A DNA stretch of 64,000 nt, taken from assembly GCA_963719885.1 (NCBI GenBank), contig CAVRDP010000024.1, positions 1 to 64,000 of the forward strand. The letters are read 5' to 3'. The notes under the pieces are model-generated. The model did no database searches, had not been told where the DNA came from, and was given only the letters and a program-made list of their open reading frames with translations. Origin of the DNA: JANXQG01 sp963719885 (lineage in GTDB: Bacteria; Planctomycetota; Planctomycetia; Pirellulales; Thermoguttaceae). A program made the position numbers and the translations under genes. Below, in pieces: positions 48,369-57,152 of this stretch (position 1 is the first letter of the stretch; each line of letters begins with the position of its first letter).

Positions 48369-49217
48369 TCACTTCTTCGCCCGCTCCTTCCGATACTGTT
48401 CGGCCACGTAGAACTCATATCCGTCGCCCGCCGCGCGGATGCCGAACTGGGTCTTGCTCACGTCGCCCGAATCGTCGCCCGCGTGCTCCTTCTCCAACTC
48501 GGCCAGCTTGGCCTCGACGTTCGCCGGCAGGATCTTCAGGACCACGCGGTCGCCCGGGCTGACGCCCGCCCGTTCCAGCAACTCGGCGTCGGCGCGGCTG
48601 AGATCGCCATTTCGCCAGGTCAGGTAGAAGCGTTTCTCCTGGTCGGCCGGACCGGTGTGCTTCTGGGGCTTGGATTTGGAAAAATTACGGACATAGACCA
48701 GCTTGTTGCCGGGCATGACCACGGCCAACTCGATGCCGAAGAAATCGAGTTGCCGGGCATACTTCTCCTTAGTGATGCCTTTGAGAAAACCCAACTCCCA
48801 GTTCCTGGGCGAAGCGTGTTCTTCGGCCGCTTTGCGTAGATCGCCCCAGTCGCCGGGTTTGAAGACGAAGTGCTCAGCATCGTCCAGGAGCTTTGCCTTC
48901 GCGTCGACGCCGGCGACGACCGCGGCCAGCGAGTCCTGCAAGGAAAGGTCCGCCGCGGGCACCATGTACTCATGGTCGGCAGCTCGATCCAACGGCGTCG
49001 CCAAATCGAGTTTCAGTTCGGCCGCCGGCAGTTGTCGCGCAGCCTTGGCGACAGCTTGAACTTTACGGCCGAACCTGCTGGCCAGCCAGGCCACGATGAT
49101 CAACAACAGCAACAGGCCCGATCCCAACAGAATGCCCAGCGCGGTCCGCGATAAACGGCGTGGCACGCGGTTTGGCGTGGGTTCAGGAGATTCCTCGGGT
49201 GGAACGTTGTTACTCAT
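48369..49217 (-). CDS. Single-pass membrane protein of unknown function
   Basis: 282 residues. A short cytoplasmic N-terminus, one transmembrane helix (ALGILLGSGLLLLLIIVAWL, about 26-45), then a soluble domain with FKPGDWGDLRKAAEEHASPR and a charged C-terminus. No family recognised. Its stop overlaps the start of the PQQ gene by 4 bases (ATGA), so the two are translationally coupled. Residues about 80-89 (ADHEYMVPAA) come from a palindrome copy. Confidence 0.75.
   Translation of the reverse strand: MSNNVPPEESPEPTPNRVPRRLSRTALGILLGSGLLLLLIIVAWLASRFGRKVQAVAKAARQLPAAELKLDLATPLDRAADHEYMVPAADLSLQDSLAAVVAGVDAKAKLLDDAEHFVFKPGDWGDLRKAAEEHASPRNWELGFLKGITKEKYARQLDFFGIELAVVMPGNKLVYVRNFSKSKPQKHTGPADQEKRFYLTWRNGDLSRADAELLERAGVSPGDRVVLKILPANVEAKLAELEKEHAGDDSGDVSKTQFGIRAAGDGYEFYVAEQYRKERAKK
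48956..48979. repeat. 24-bp palindrome copy inside the membrane protein gene
   Basis: CGGGCACCATGTACTCATGG then TCGG, in frame, encoding DHEYMVPA on the minus strand. Confidence 0.9.
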
Positions 49218-49232
49218 TCTCGAACTCTGCGC

Positions 49233-49375
49233 GGTGGCATGCCTTCACGCTCGATCCATGTCGGGCACCATGTACTCATGGTCGTGGTCGAGCGGGTAGG
49301 CATGTTTCCCGCGGATGACGACATGCCTACCCGCCGACCATGAGTACATGGTACCCGGCGTGAAGGCATGCCACC
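49233..49375. repeat. Symmetrical nest of inverted repeats containing two palindrome copies
   Basis: The outer arms are GGTGGCATGCCTTCACGC (49233-49250) and its exact complement (49358-49375). Inside lie two inverted copies of the 24-bp element (49262-49284 and 49335-49357), then inner arms GCGGGTAGGCATGT (49292-49305) and their complement (49321-49334) around a 15-base loop. The region is intergenic, between the membrane protein and the cyclase-like gene. Confidence 0.9.
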
Positions 49376-49404
49376 CAAAGCCGGGAGTTATTCTTCGGTC
49401 GGTC

Positions 49405-51053
49405 CTAATTCTCGAACTCTGCGTCCGGACGGACGGCCAGGTACCAATCTTTCCAGTAGCGAACCTCGGCGCTGCGGCGGGTTTCCGTCCATTTCCCGCC
49501 CAGAGGTCCCGGGCCGGGACTGCGCGTCAGCCGCCGCAAGGCGTCGCACGCCTCCCGCGTCACGTCCTCGTCCGGATCGCCCAACGCGTAGATCAGGCGG
49601 GGCGTGAGGTCGAGATTCGCGCCATTGCCAATCGCCCGCACGGCGGCGATGCGCGTCGCCGGCGAGCGGTCGGCAACCAGCCGCCGCAAGAGGTCCGCGT
49701 CTTTCGCCGCCACGATTTCGGCCTCGACCGGCGGCAACTGGCCCAGGGCCGCTATGCCTTGCTCGAAGGCCTCGTCGCGTTTTTTGAGGACAGGCAGCAA
49801 CTCGGCAGCCGTGGTCCACTTCGGCACCACCCGCACCTTGCCGCCGGCGACCTGCAAGTTGGTCGTCTCCTTGGGCAGGCCCCGGCCGCCCACCATCGTG
49901 CTTTCGCCGTAGCCATAGGCCTTCTCGATGCTTTTCTTGGAAGACCGCAGGAGGAACAGGGCCCCAAACGCCGTGTCCGCGGTAATGCCCGCCGGGCTTT
50001 TTTCCGTGGTCCAGCTTCCGTCGGCCCCTTGCAGGTGCAGCAGGTAGCGGGCCCCGTCGGTATACCACTTGGGTTCCGGGTCCACTTGCCCTTCGGAGAG
50101 CTCGCGGAAACTGGCGTAGCGTTCGTAGGCGTACAGGTAATAGAAGGTCCACCAGTCCTTGCGGCGCATGTCGTAGTGCGCGCCCAGCCAGCCATTGCCG
50201 TGGGCCTCGGCGTCCTTGATGCGGTGGGCCAGGATCTTCATCTGCGGGTCCGGTTCGTCAGCGGCCGCCGCCTTCTCTTTGACCTCCGCAGCGCCACGGG
50301 GAGGTCGTCGTCGTGCTTCTTGGCGCGGGGCACGAGCCCCAGCAGATCGGCGCAGATGTACAGGCTTCCCAATCCGGCGGCGACCATGCTGTGCCGCACT
50401 TCCGACTGTTTGACCAACTTGCCCGTCTTGGCAATGGTTCCCTGGTATCCGAAACCACCCTTGGGGTCTTGGGTCTTGAGGAGCCAATTGGTCACGGATT
50501 CGATGCTGTCCGGCGGGATTTTGAAACCAGCCTGCGTCGCCTCCCAGGCGCTGAGGACGCCGTATTGAGTCATCGAGGTGTCGCCCGTCTCTTTCTCCGG
50601 GTAGCCCCAGCCGCCGTGCGGCTTTTGTTTCGTCTTGAGGTAGTCCAACAACACGTCGATCTCGCCGCGGTAGGCGGTGGGGTCGAGCGTGACCAGGAAG
50701 ATGACCGCCAGGCCGGCGCTATAGATATCCAACTTGGCTTGCGTCGGGTTTTGTTTGACGACGCCCTGGATAGCGGCGACCGCCTCGGCGATTCGCGGGT
50801 GTTTGTGGTCGGCGTGACTCTTCAAGAGCACCAAGCCGACCAGCGCCCGCGCCCCCACGCGACCATCGTTGGCGGCGGGCGATTCGAGGAACTTGACCGC
50901 CTTCTCCACGGCCGCCTTGACCACGGGGCTTTCGGGCGTCAAGGCCAATGCCTTATGGCCGCCGCCCGACCATGGGTACATGGTGCCCGCCACCAGGAGG
51001 AACACCCCCACCCCGGCGGCCGCACTGCTACGCAACCTGAGACTCGCATTCAT
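49405..51053 (-). pseudogene. Exported terpene-cyclase/prenyltransferase-like repeat protein with HEAT-like C-terminus; one frameshift
   Basis: From the ATG at 51053, preceded by AAAGGACGCC: signal peptide (AAAGVGVFLLVAG), then alpha-toroid repeats of the cyclase type (LLDYLKTKQKPHGGWGYPEK, LLKTQDPKGGFGYQG, ARYLLHLQGADGSWTTE). After about residue 430 HEAT-like repeats appear (RSPATRIAAVRAIGNG, ALGDPDEDVTREACDALRRL). Near 50288 the frame shifts from DLPVALRRSK to AAEVKEKAAAADEPDPQMKI. Export argues against squalene-hopene cyclisation; such planctomycete proteins are of unknown function. A palindrome copy sits at the signal-peptide cleavage region. Confidence 0.75.
50966..50989. repeat. 24-bp palindrome copy at the signal peptide end of the cyclase-like protein
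   Basis: CCGACCATGGGTACATGGTG then CCCG. It encodes AGTMYPWS immediately after the hydrophobic core VGVFLLV, so it alters the likely cleavage site while keeping the frame. Confidence 0.9.
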
Positions 51054-51353
51054 CGTGGCGTCCTTTCGTTCGCATCGACCGAACCGGTCCAACCTGCCCG
51101 CAGCCGCCGCACGTGCAACCGCCGGACTTGGCCCTCGGCCGGAACCACGCATGGCAGCCGTCAAGAACCCCCATAATAGTGCGGATTGGGGAATCTGTCA
51201 ACTATGGGGACGACCGGCTGAACCGGTTGTCAGTGATTCCTGGCAAGCTCATGGTAATTGGCAGTGCGGCCTGCGATAATATCCTTCCTGAGCGACGGGC
51301 TCGTGGGGTCCCGGTTCAGCGTGTTCCGCACCTGCGTGCAGAAGGAGAAACCG

Positions 51354-54212
51354 ATGTTTGCCAAGAGCCGGGTTCCAAGGTCAACGTGTGCCGCAGCGAT
51401 TCTTCTGGTTCTAGCCGCGCAGTCCGTCCGTGCCGCGGCAATTCCCAAGATCGTGCTCAAGAACGACGCGATCGAGTACGCGCTGAGCGCCGAGGGCAAG
51501 AATTTGAGTTTTCTCGCCAAGGGCCCCGCGAAGGAATATCTCGTTGGGCCCGGACAACAGGCGATCGTGACGTTGAAGAAGGGTGGGACGAGTTACTCGC
51601 CCACGACCTGCCGTTTTGCGGACGGCAAGGTCGCCGGCGAAGGCACGCTCGTCGCCGAGTTCGCCGCGGCCCGTGCCGCGGTGACCGTAAGTGTGCGGTG
51701 CGCCAAGCGGCACTTGTGCTTCGAGATCCAGTCGGTCGAAGGCCTGGCGATCGAGGAAGTTTCGCTGCTGAACCTGGTTCTGAAAACCGACCAGGCCAAC
51801 GCGATGTCGGGTCTCGCCGCGGACGCCGAGTTCGCCGTCGCCCTGCGGGCATTGAACCTGCAGACGCTCGGTACGGTGGGGGGCAAGCCGGCTTGGTTGT
51901 CGGCAACTGCGTCGCGACGGCGCGGTCTCGTCGGCGCCAAGGTCGGTCTGGCCGCGGGTCCCGTCTCCGAGATTCGGCAAGCGCTGAAGGAAATGCTCGA
52001 AGCGGAACGGGCCACGCGCTCGCCGTTGGGCGGTCCCTGGGCCCTGGACGCCGAGCGCAATCGCGGCTCCTACGTCTTTGCCGACGTGTCGGAGAAGAAC
52101 GTCGACGATTGGATCGCCCTGGCCAAACTCGGCGGCATCCAGCAGATCCATTTCATCGGTTGGGAGCAGACGCTGGGACACTACGCCCCGCGCAAGGATG
52201 CTTTTCCTCACGGTCTGGCCGGCCTGAAGGCCGCGGTCGATAAGGTCCACGCCGCCGGCCTGAAGGCGGGCATGCACACGCTGACCGGGGCCATTGCGCC
52301 CAACGATCCCTGGGCATCGCCGGCTCCCGATCCGCGCCTGGCCAAGGACGCAACCTTCACGCTTGCCGAATCCATCGACGGAAAGTCCACTACGCTGCGG
52401 ACCACGGCGAAGCCGGGGGACCTGGATACGATTTGGGCATACGGCGGTCGTGGAAACGTGCTCCAGGCCGGCGACGAGCTGATCCAGTACGACGCGATCG
52501 CCCGGACGCCGCCCTACGGCTTCAGCGGCTGCCATCGGGGCGCCTTCGGCACGAAGGTCCTGCCGCACGAGCGCGGGATCCCGGTTCATTACCTTTTCGT
52601 CCGCTACGAGACGTTCCAGCCCGACGAGGACTCGACACTGGTCGACGAAGTGGCCGCGGCGATCGCGCAGGTGTTCAACACGTGCGGATTCGACATGATC
52701 TACCAGGATGGGGCGGAGGGAATGGCGGGCGGCTGGTACGGCATGGCAAGAATGCGCGAGGCGATCTTCAAGAAACTCGGCCGCGAGGCCCTGGTGGAGG
52801 CCAGCGCCTGGGGTCATTACGAGTGGGCCTTTCATTCCCGTTTCGGCGCTTGGGATTATCCCAACTGGGGACTCAAGCGATTCGTCGACGCGCACTGCCG
52901 GGCCAACGAGGACTTTCGCCGCACGGCGCTTCTGCCTGCACAACTCGGCTGGTGGGTCATCTTGGGACCGGAGCGCGACCATCCGGCGGAAACGCCCGAC
53001 GAGTTCGAGTATCTCTGTTGCAAGGCGTTGGCCCACGACACGCCGACCTCGTTCGAGGGAGTTTCGGTGGGCGGCGAACCGGCCAACGCGCGTCAGAATG
53101 AATACATGGCCATGCTCGGCCGCTACGAACGGTTGAGACTGGCCGGCCGCTGCCCGGCGGCACTCCGGAAGAAGCTCAAGACCGAGCAGGCCGACTTCCA
53201 CCTGGTCGAAGCCGCTGACGGCTCGGCGGAGTTCATGGCGATCGACTACCTGGCGCACAAAGTTACCGGGCTGGCCGACGGCAGCGACTCATGGACCGTC
53301 GGCAACCGGCATGCGGCCCAACCGCTCAAGCTGAGGATCGACGCGCTTTATTCGGTCGAACCTTACGACGGAGCCGGTGGCCGCGTGCTGGCCGATTTCG
53401 CCGCACCGGGAGAGTTCATCGCCGGGGAGGCGGCCGACGGTGTGACCCAGGCTTTCACCCTCACCGCCGAGCCGTCGAAGTTGGGCAAGCCCAGTGGGCG
53501 TTACTCGGCCGCCAGCACGCGCAAGACGCCGCACGGCGCCTGGTCTCGTGTCTCGAAAGTCTTCAACCCGCCGTTGGATCTCAATCCGTTCGACGCGCTG
53601 GGCGTCTGGATCCATGGCGACGGCCGAGGAGAGCTGTTGAATTTCCAGTTGACCAATCCGACACAGTTCTGGACCACATTGGACGAGCACTACGTGAAGG
53701 TCGATTTCCGGGGCTGGCGCTATTTCGAGCTCCTCGCGCGGGAGCGCAATGCCGACCAGTATGCCGACTACGCCTGGCCCTATCGGGACGTCTCGGCCGT
53801 CTATCGCTCACCCCTCATTCACGACCACGTCAGCGGACTGAATCTCTGGTTCAACCACCTGCCGCCGGGCGGCGAGGCCACATGCTGCCTGGGCCCGATC
53901 AAGGCGCTGCGGACTATGAAGACTCGGCTGAAGGACCCGGCCGTCACAGTTGGCGGAAAGGAGCTGGTTTTTCCAGTAACCTTACAGAGCGGTTGCTCGC
54001 TGGAGCTCGCGTCCGCTTCCAACTGCAAAGTGTTCGACGAGCGCGGCAAACTGATCCAGGAAGTCCACGCGTCCGGGCCGACGCCCGTCCTCGTGACCGG
54101 CGACAACACGATGAAGTTCCGATGTCAGGCGGCAGCCGGTCCCATGCCACGAGCCAAGGTCACGGTGCTCAGCGCCGGAGAGTCGGCCGGCAGGATTCCG
54201 GCGGATCGTTGA
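51354..54212 (+). CDS. Large exported putative glycoside hydrolase
   Basis: 952 residues from the ATG at 51354, preceded by AAGGAG (an ATG at 51258 is less likely). Signal peptide FAKSRVPRSTCAAAILLVLA to about residue 28. A beta-sandwich N-terminal domain is followed by a TIM-barrel-like centre with DDWIALAKLGGIQQIHFIGW, NTCGFDMIYQDGAEGM and LVEASAWGHYEWAFHSRFGA. The last 250 residues form beta-rich domains (LNPFDALGVWIHGDGRGELL, NFQLTNPTQFWTTLDEHYVK) resembling carbohydrate-binding modules. The barrel suggests a glycosidase (perhaps alpha-galactosidase-like) but no family is certain. The frame is intact despite its length. Confidence 0.7.
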   Translation: MFAKSRVPRSTCAAAILLVLAAQSVRAAAIPKIVLKNDAIEYALSAEGKNLSFLAKGPAKEYLVGPGQQAIVTLKKGGTSYSPTTCRFADGKVAGEGTLVAEFAAARAAVTVSVRCAKRHLCFEIQSVEGLAIEEVSLLNLVLKTDQANAMSGLAADAEFAVALRALNLQTLGTVGGKPAWLSATASRRRGLVGAKVGLAAGPVSEIRQALKEMLEAERATRSPLGGPWALDAERNRGSYVFADVSEKNVDDWIALAKLGGIQQIHFIGWEQTLGHYAPRKDAFPHGLAGLKAAVDKVHAAGLKAGMHTLTGAIAPNDPWASPAPDPRLAKDATFTLAESIDGKSTTLRTTAKPGDLDTIWAYGGRGNVLQAGDELIQYDAIARTPPYGFSGCHRGAFGTKVLPHERGIPVHYLFVRYETFQPDEDSTLVDEVAAAIAQVFNTCGFDMIYQDGAEGMAGGWYGMARMREAIFKKLGREALVEASAWGHYEWAFHSRFGAWDYPNWGLKRFVDAHCRANEDFRRTALLPAQLGWWVILGPERDHPAETPDEFEYLCCKALAHDTPTSFEGVSVGGEPANARQNEYMAMLGRYERLRLAGRCPAALRKKLKTEQADFHLVEAADGSAEFMAIDYLAHKVTGLADGSDSWTVGNRHAAQPLKLRIDALYSVEPYDGAGGRVLADFAAPGEFIAGEAADGVTQAFTLTAEPSKLGKPSGRYSAASTRKTPHGAWSRVSKVFNPPLDLNPFDALGVWIHGDGRGELLNFQLTNPTQFWTTLDEHYVKVDFRGWRYFELLARERNADQYADYAWPYRDVSAVYRSPLIHDHVSGLNLWFNHLPPGGEATCCLGPIKALRTMKTRLKDPAVTVGGKELVFPVTLQSGCSLELASASNCKVFDERGKLIQEVHASGPTPVLVTGDNTMKFRCQAAAGPMPRAKVTVLSAGESAGRIPADR

Positions 54213-54252
54213 TCCTCGCACCTTCAGCGACGCAGTGTGCCGTTCCGCTCGG

Positions 54253-55284
54253 CTACTTGCCGTCAGGAAGCGGCGCTATCCACGTGTTGGCCGTGAGCGG
54301 CCGCGGGTTATTGAAGCCGCCGCCGGTGACCACGATGCGGCCGGAAAGGATCGCTGCCGACGGAGCGAGCAGCTTCTCGGGCAAAGCGCCGAGGACCTGC
54401 CACGTATTGGCTTGGGGATCGTACTGGAGGATGTCGCCCACGACGTTTCGCGGCGGTTGAGAACTATTGCATCGCCCGCCAACGACTAAGATCCGCCCCT
54501 TATAGATGATCGTGCTCGATTCGAAATGGCTACGGCCGTCGGGAAGGCTGGCGATCTCGCTCCATTTCTTCGTGGCGGGATCGAAGCGGTGGCAGAATTT
54601 CAGATCGATCTGCGTGATGTCGTGGCCATGATCGCCGCCCAGCGCATAAAGTTTGCCGTCCAGCACCGCCGCACTCACGTGGCCGCGCGGGTTGGGCAAA
54701 TCAGCTTCGCGTTGCCAATCTTTCCCGCCGTCGAGCGACAAACTCCAGTGATCGCCGGAATCCGTGTCGCGATCGGCTTTGTAGCCGCCGAAGTAATGCA
54801 ACTTGCGTTCGAGCACCGCCAGGCCACCCCCCGCACGCCGCTCGGGCAGCGGCGGTCCGGCGGTCCAGGTGTCGGAGGCAATGTCGTATTTCCACACTTC
54901 CGCCGTGACCGGTCCCGGATGGTGTCCCTTGAAACCGCCCGCGAACCATAGGGTGTTTCCGTCGACCGCCGGATTGAGATGCGTGAGCCCCGCCGGCATG
55001 TCTTTCTTCCGCGACCAGGAGTCGCTCGCCGGATCATAGACGTCGATGTGATTCGATGCGTCCAGGTCCTCGGTGAATCCGCCAAACAAGTAGATCTTGC
55101 CATGAACGACGGCCGTCGGCGACTCGACTCGCGCAAACGGGGACGGCGCAGCCTTTTTCCACCCAAGCGTTGGCCAGGCATCGGCTTTGCTGCTCGATCT
55201 TCCGGCAGCGGGCTCCTCGGTCCGACCGATCAAGGGGACGTTCAGCGCAATGACGACGAGTAACGTGCGGCAAGTGCAGGACAT
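54253..55284 (-). CDS. Exported Kelch-repeat protein
   Basis: 343 residues from the ATG at 55284 (MSCTCRTLLVVIALNVPLIG, signal peptide or lipoprotein-like with Cys near the start). At least five Kelch blades are visible, each with the GG doublet and spaced Tyr/Trp: HGKIYLFGGFTEDLDASN, NTLWFAGGFKGHHPG, RKLHYFGGYKADRDT, GKLYALGGDHGHDI, GRILVVGGRCNSS and GRIVVTGGGFNN. Forms a six-bladed beta propeller, probably for ligand or glycan binding. Convergent with the 952-residue gene. Confidence 0.85.
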   Translation of the reverse strand: MSCTCRTLLVVIALNVPLIGRTEEPAAGRSSSKADAWPTLGWKKAAPSPFARVESPTAVVHGKIYLFGGFTEDLDASNHIDVYDPASDSWSRKKDMPAGLTHLNPAVDGNTLWFAGGFKGHHPGPVTAEVWKYDIASDTWTAGPPLPERRAGGGLAVLERKLHYFGGYKADRDTDSGDHWSLSLDGGKDWQREADLPNPRGHVSAAVLDGKLYALGGDHGHDITQIDLKFCHRFDPATKKWSEIASLPDGRSHFESSTIIYKGRILVVGGRCNSSQPPRNVVGDILQYDPQANTWQVLGALPEKLLAPSAAILSGRIVVTGGGFNNPRPLTANTWIAPLPDGK

Positions 55285-55423
55285 ATTTGCGAACTCCTTT
55301 GGGCTTGGCAAACTGGGCGGAACCACCGGGACGCTCTGCGGCAGCCCGACGACATGAGTTTCGTTGCAGTTTCCGCCGTTGTCAAGCCCGAAGGGGGTTG
55401 GCCCGCGCGTACGAGGCGGGCGC

Positions 55424-55819
55424 CTACCCGTAGCCCAACTCGCGGAGATCGTCCTCGGACAGGCCGTGGTGATGGCCGAATTCGTGCAGGATGGTAATGC
55501 GGATTTCTTCCCGTAGCCGGTTGTTGCGCACGCGGCCGTCCCGGTCGGCGGCGGCAGTAAAAATGCCCTCGCGATAGATCGTTATCGTGTCCGGCAGCAT
55601 GCCGGAGTGCTCGATGCTGCGCTGCGTGAGCGGGATGCCCGTATACAGGCCGCAGAGCTCGTCGAGATACTCGACGCCCCGGTCGAGCATGATTGCCTGT
55701 GACGGATGGTCCTCGACGTGCAGCGGCACGCGCTCCAGCAATTCATGGATCAGCGGGGGCATTTTGGCGAGCACCTTATCGACCTGATCATCGAAGTGTT
55801 TGCGATCGCGGGGATGCAC
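55424..55819 (-). CDS. Small zincin-like metallopeptidase
   Basis: 131 residues. ITILHEFGHHHGLSEDDLRE carries HExxHxxG plus the following Glu, typical of the small bacterial zincin family (PF06262-type, formerly DUF1025). LRERVPLHVEDHPSQ-type N-terminal sequence (ELLERVPLHVEDHPSQAIML) is also family-like. Cytosolic, no signal peptide. The zinc ligands are intact. Its substrate is unknown. Confidence 0.8.
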   Translation of the reverse strand: MHPRDRKHFDDQVDKVLAKMPPLIHELLERVPLHVEDHPSQAIMLDRGVEYLDELCGLYTGIPLTQRSIEHSGMLPDTITIYREGIFTAAADRDGRVRNNRLREEIRITILHEFGHHHGLSEDDLRELGYG

Positions 55820-55901
55820 GGGACTGCCTGGCGGAGGTGAGGATCAAGGATTAGGTATTTTGGTATTATTTTACGGCGTTGAAGGCTTGCGGGAAACAGG
55901 T

Positions 55902-56015
55902 GTAGCAGGCACACTCCGTGTGCCGTCCGCTCCTGCCTTCCGAAAGAACCGGCCGATGGGACCGTTGGGCGGACGGCACACCGACCATGGGTACATGGTG
56001 CCCGGTGCCTGCTAC
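55902..56015. repeat. Nested inverted repeats around a 24-bp palindrome copy
   Basis: Outer arms GTAGCAGGCAC (55902-55912) and GTGCCTGCTAC (56005-56015); inner arms TGTGCCGTCCGC (55919-55930) and GCGGACGGCACA (55969-55980). The palindrome (CCGACCATGGGTACATGGTG then CCCG, 55981-56004) lies exactly between the right inner and right outer arms. Intergenic, upstream of the isomerase gene. Confidence 0.9.
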
Positions 56016-56117
56016 TTTCCGAACCAGTTGGCAAACGCCCGTGCGGAGAATAGAATAAATCGTAGTTTGCCTGGATCCCATTTCATCCACCCTACCCCAC
56101 CCCATCGAGGATTCACC

Positions 56118-57006
56118 ATGCGTCTCCCCCCTGCCCTGTTGACTCGCCGAGCTATGCTTCGCCACACGGCGGAAGCCGCCGCTTTCGGCCTCGGTTGTTC
56201 CGCCTTTGCCCCCCTCCTGGCCGCCGCGACGAGCCGCGGGTTCAAGATCGGCGGGTGCGACTGGTCGCTGGGAAAACGCGGCGATCCGGCGGCCCTGGAC
56301 GTCGCCAAACAGATCGGCCTGGACGGCGTGCAGATTGATTTCGGCACGGTCGGCAACAACATGCGGCTGCGGACGCCCGAGCATCAACGGGCCTATCGCG
56401 AGGCGATGCGGCGGACCGGCCTGGTGGTTTCTTCGATGGCGCTGTGCGAGATGAACGAGGTGCCCTTGAAGAGCGATCCCCGCGCGGCAACGTGGCTCGA
56501 TCAGAGCATCAACGTCTGCCACACGATGGGCCTGCCGCTGGTGATGACCGCATCGTTCGGCCGCGGCGATCTCGACATGTCGCATACGGCGGAGATCGAC
56601 CACTTCGTCCAGGTTCTCCGCGACGTGGCCCCCAAGGCCGAAAAGCTCGGGATCATCATCGGTTTGGAAAACTACCTCAGCGCCGGCGACAACCGCAAGA
56701 TCATCGACCGTGTCGCTTCGCCGCAGGTGAAGGTCTATTACGACGTCGGCAACTCGACCGACAAGGGGCGCGACGTGGCCCAGGAGATCCGAGGCGCTGG
56801 GCAAACTGATTTGCGAATTTCATGCCAAGGACGGGCCGTACATGCTCGGCAAGGGACGCATCGATTTCCACAAAGTCCGCCGCGCAATGGACGACGTGGG
56901 GTACAGCGGTTGGCTTCAACTGGAAGCCGCGCAGCCCCACGGGCTGATTCCCGACTATACGGCCGACGCCAAGTATCTGAAGAGTATTTTTCCGATGAAG
57001 GTTTAG
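56118..57006 (+). pseudogene. Tat-exported sugar phosphate isomerase/epimerase-like protein, one frameshift
   Basis: From the ATG at 56118: twin-arginine signal LTRRAMLRHTAEAAAFGLG, then TIM barrel of the xylose-isomerase-like family (DVAKQIGLDGVQIDFGTVG, GIIIGLENYLSAGDN with a metal-binding Glu, VKVYYDVGNSTDKG). Near 56795 the frame shifts; the natural end reads ALGKLICEFHAKDGPYMLGK to DAKYLKSIFPMKV, stop at 57006. Active-site residues fall on both sides, so correct joining would give an intact enzyme of about 295 residues. Confidence 0.8.
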
Positions 57007-57010
57007 ATTC

Positions 57011-57092
57011 CTGTAGGGAGCGCCCTCCGCGGCGTTCCGTGAAGAGGACGATTCGCTTCCATACGGAACGCCACGGAGGGCGTTCCCTACAG
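57011..57092. repeat. 30-bp imperfect inverted repeat after the isomerase gene
   Basis: CTGTAGGGAGCGCCCTCCGC... at 57011-57040 pairs with 57063-57092 (complement begins CTGTAGGGAACGCCCTCCGT) with two mismatches. It starts 5 bp after the stop codon and could act as a terminator stem, but it lacks a T-run, so an interspersed repeat is as likely. Confidence 0.75.
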
Positions 57093-57152
57093 TCGTGACA
57101 CGCGTCCCCGACTCATGTAACCTAATTCAAGCTCCACTTTTCCCTTCACCCC

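Larger units (their letters stand above)
44669..48372 (-). pseudogene. Large membrane-anchored PQQ-propeller protein, two single-base frameshifts
   Basis: About 1,230 residues from the ATG at 48372. An N-terminal helical domain (SAEAFLDVLQKKDILPGSTL, AKLLIDKGLLTAAMAQHLLG) precedes a Pro/Ala linker with two similar PAESGLASLLDEE blocks. A transmembrane helix (AAGVLAIIAIIVWAA), a TPR-like part (AAYQEGSYSEAVKQYDAFLG), then a PQQ-like beta propeller (GAVYGLEAGSGKVLWRTFVG, GDRLLIGGHDGSLYQIAAP) follow. Frameshifts lie near 47147 and 45295. Copies of the 24-bp palindrome lie at 48315 and 44987, both in frame. PQQ-like propellers here are probably structural, not enzymatic. Confidence 0.75.

Noticed and set aside
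44987..49357. The regularly appearing 24-bp palindromes as a CRISPR array.
   Set aside because: Copies are hundreds to thousands of bases apart, in both orientations, partly in genes, without spacers or cas genes.
57011..57092. The 30-bp inverted repeat as a definite rho-independent terminator.
   Set aside because: There is no T-run and the loop is 22 bases; an interspersed repeat is equally plausible.
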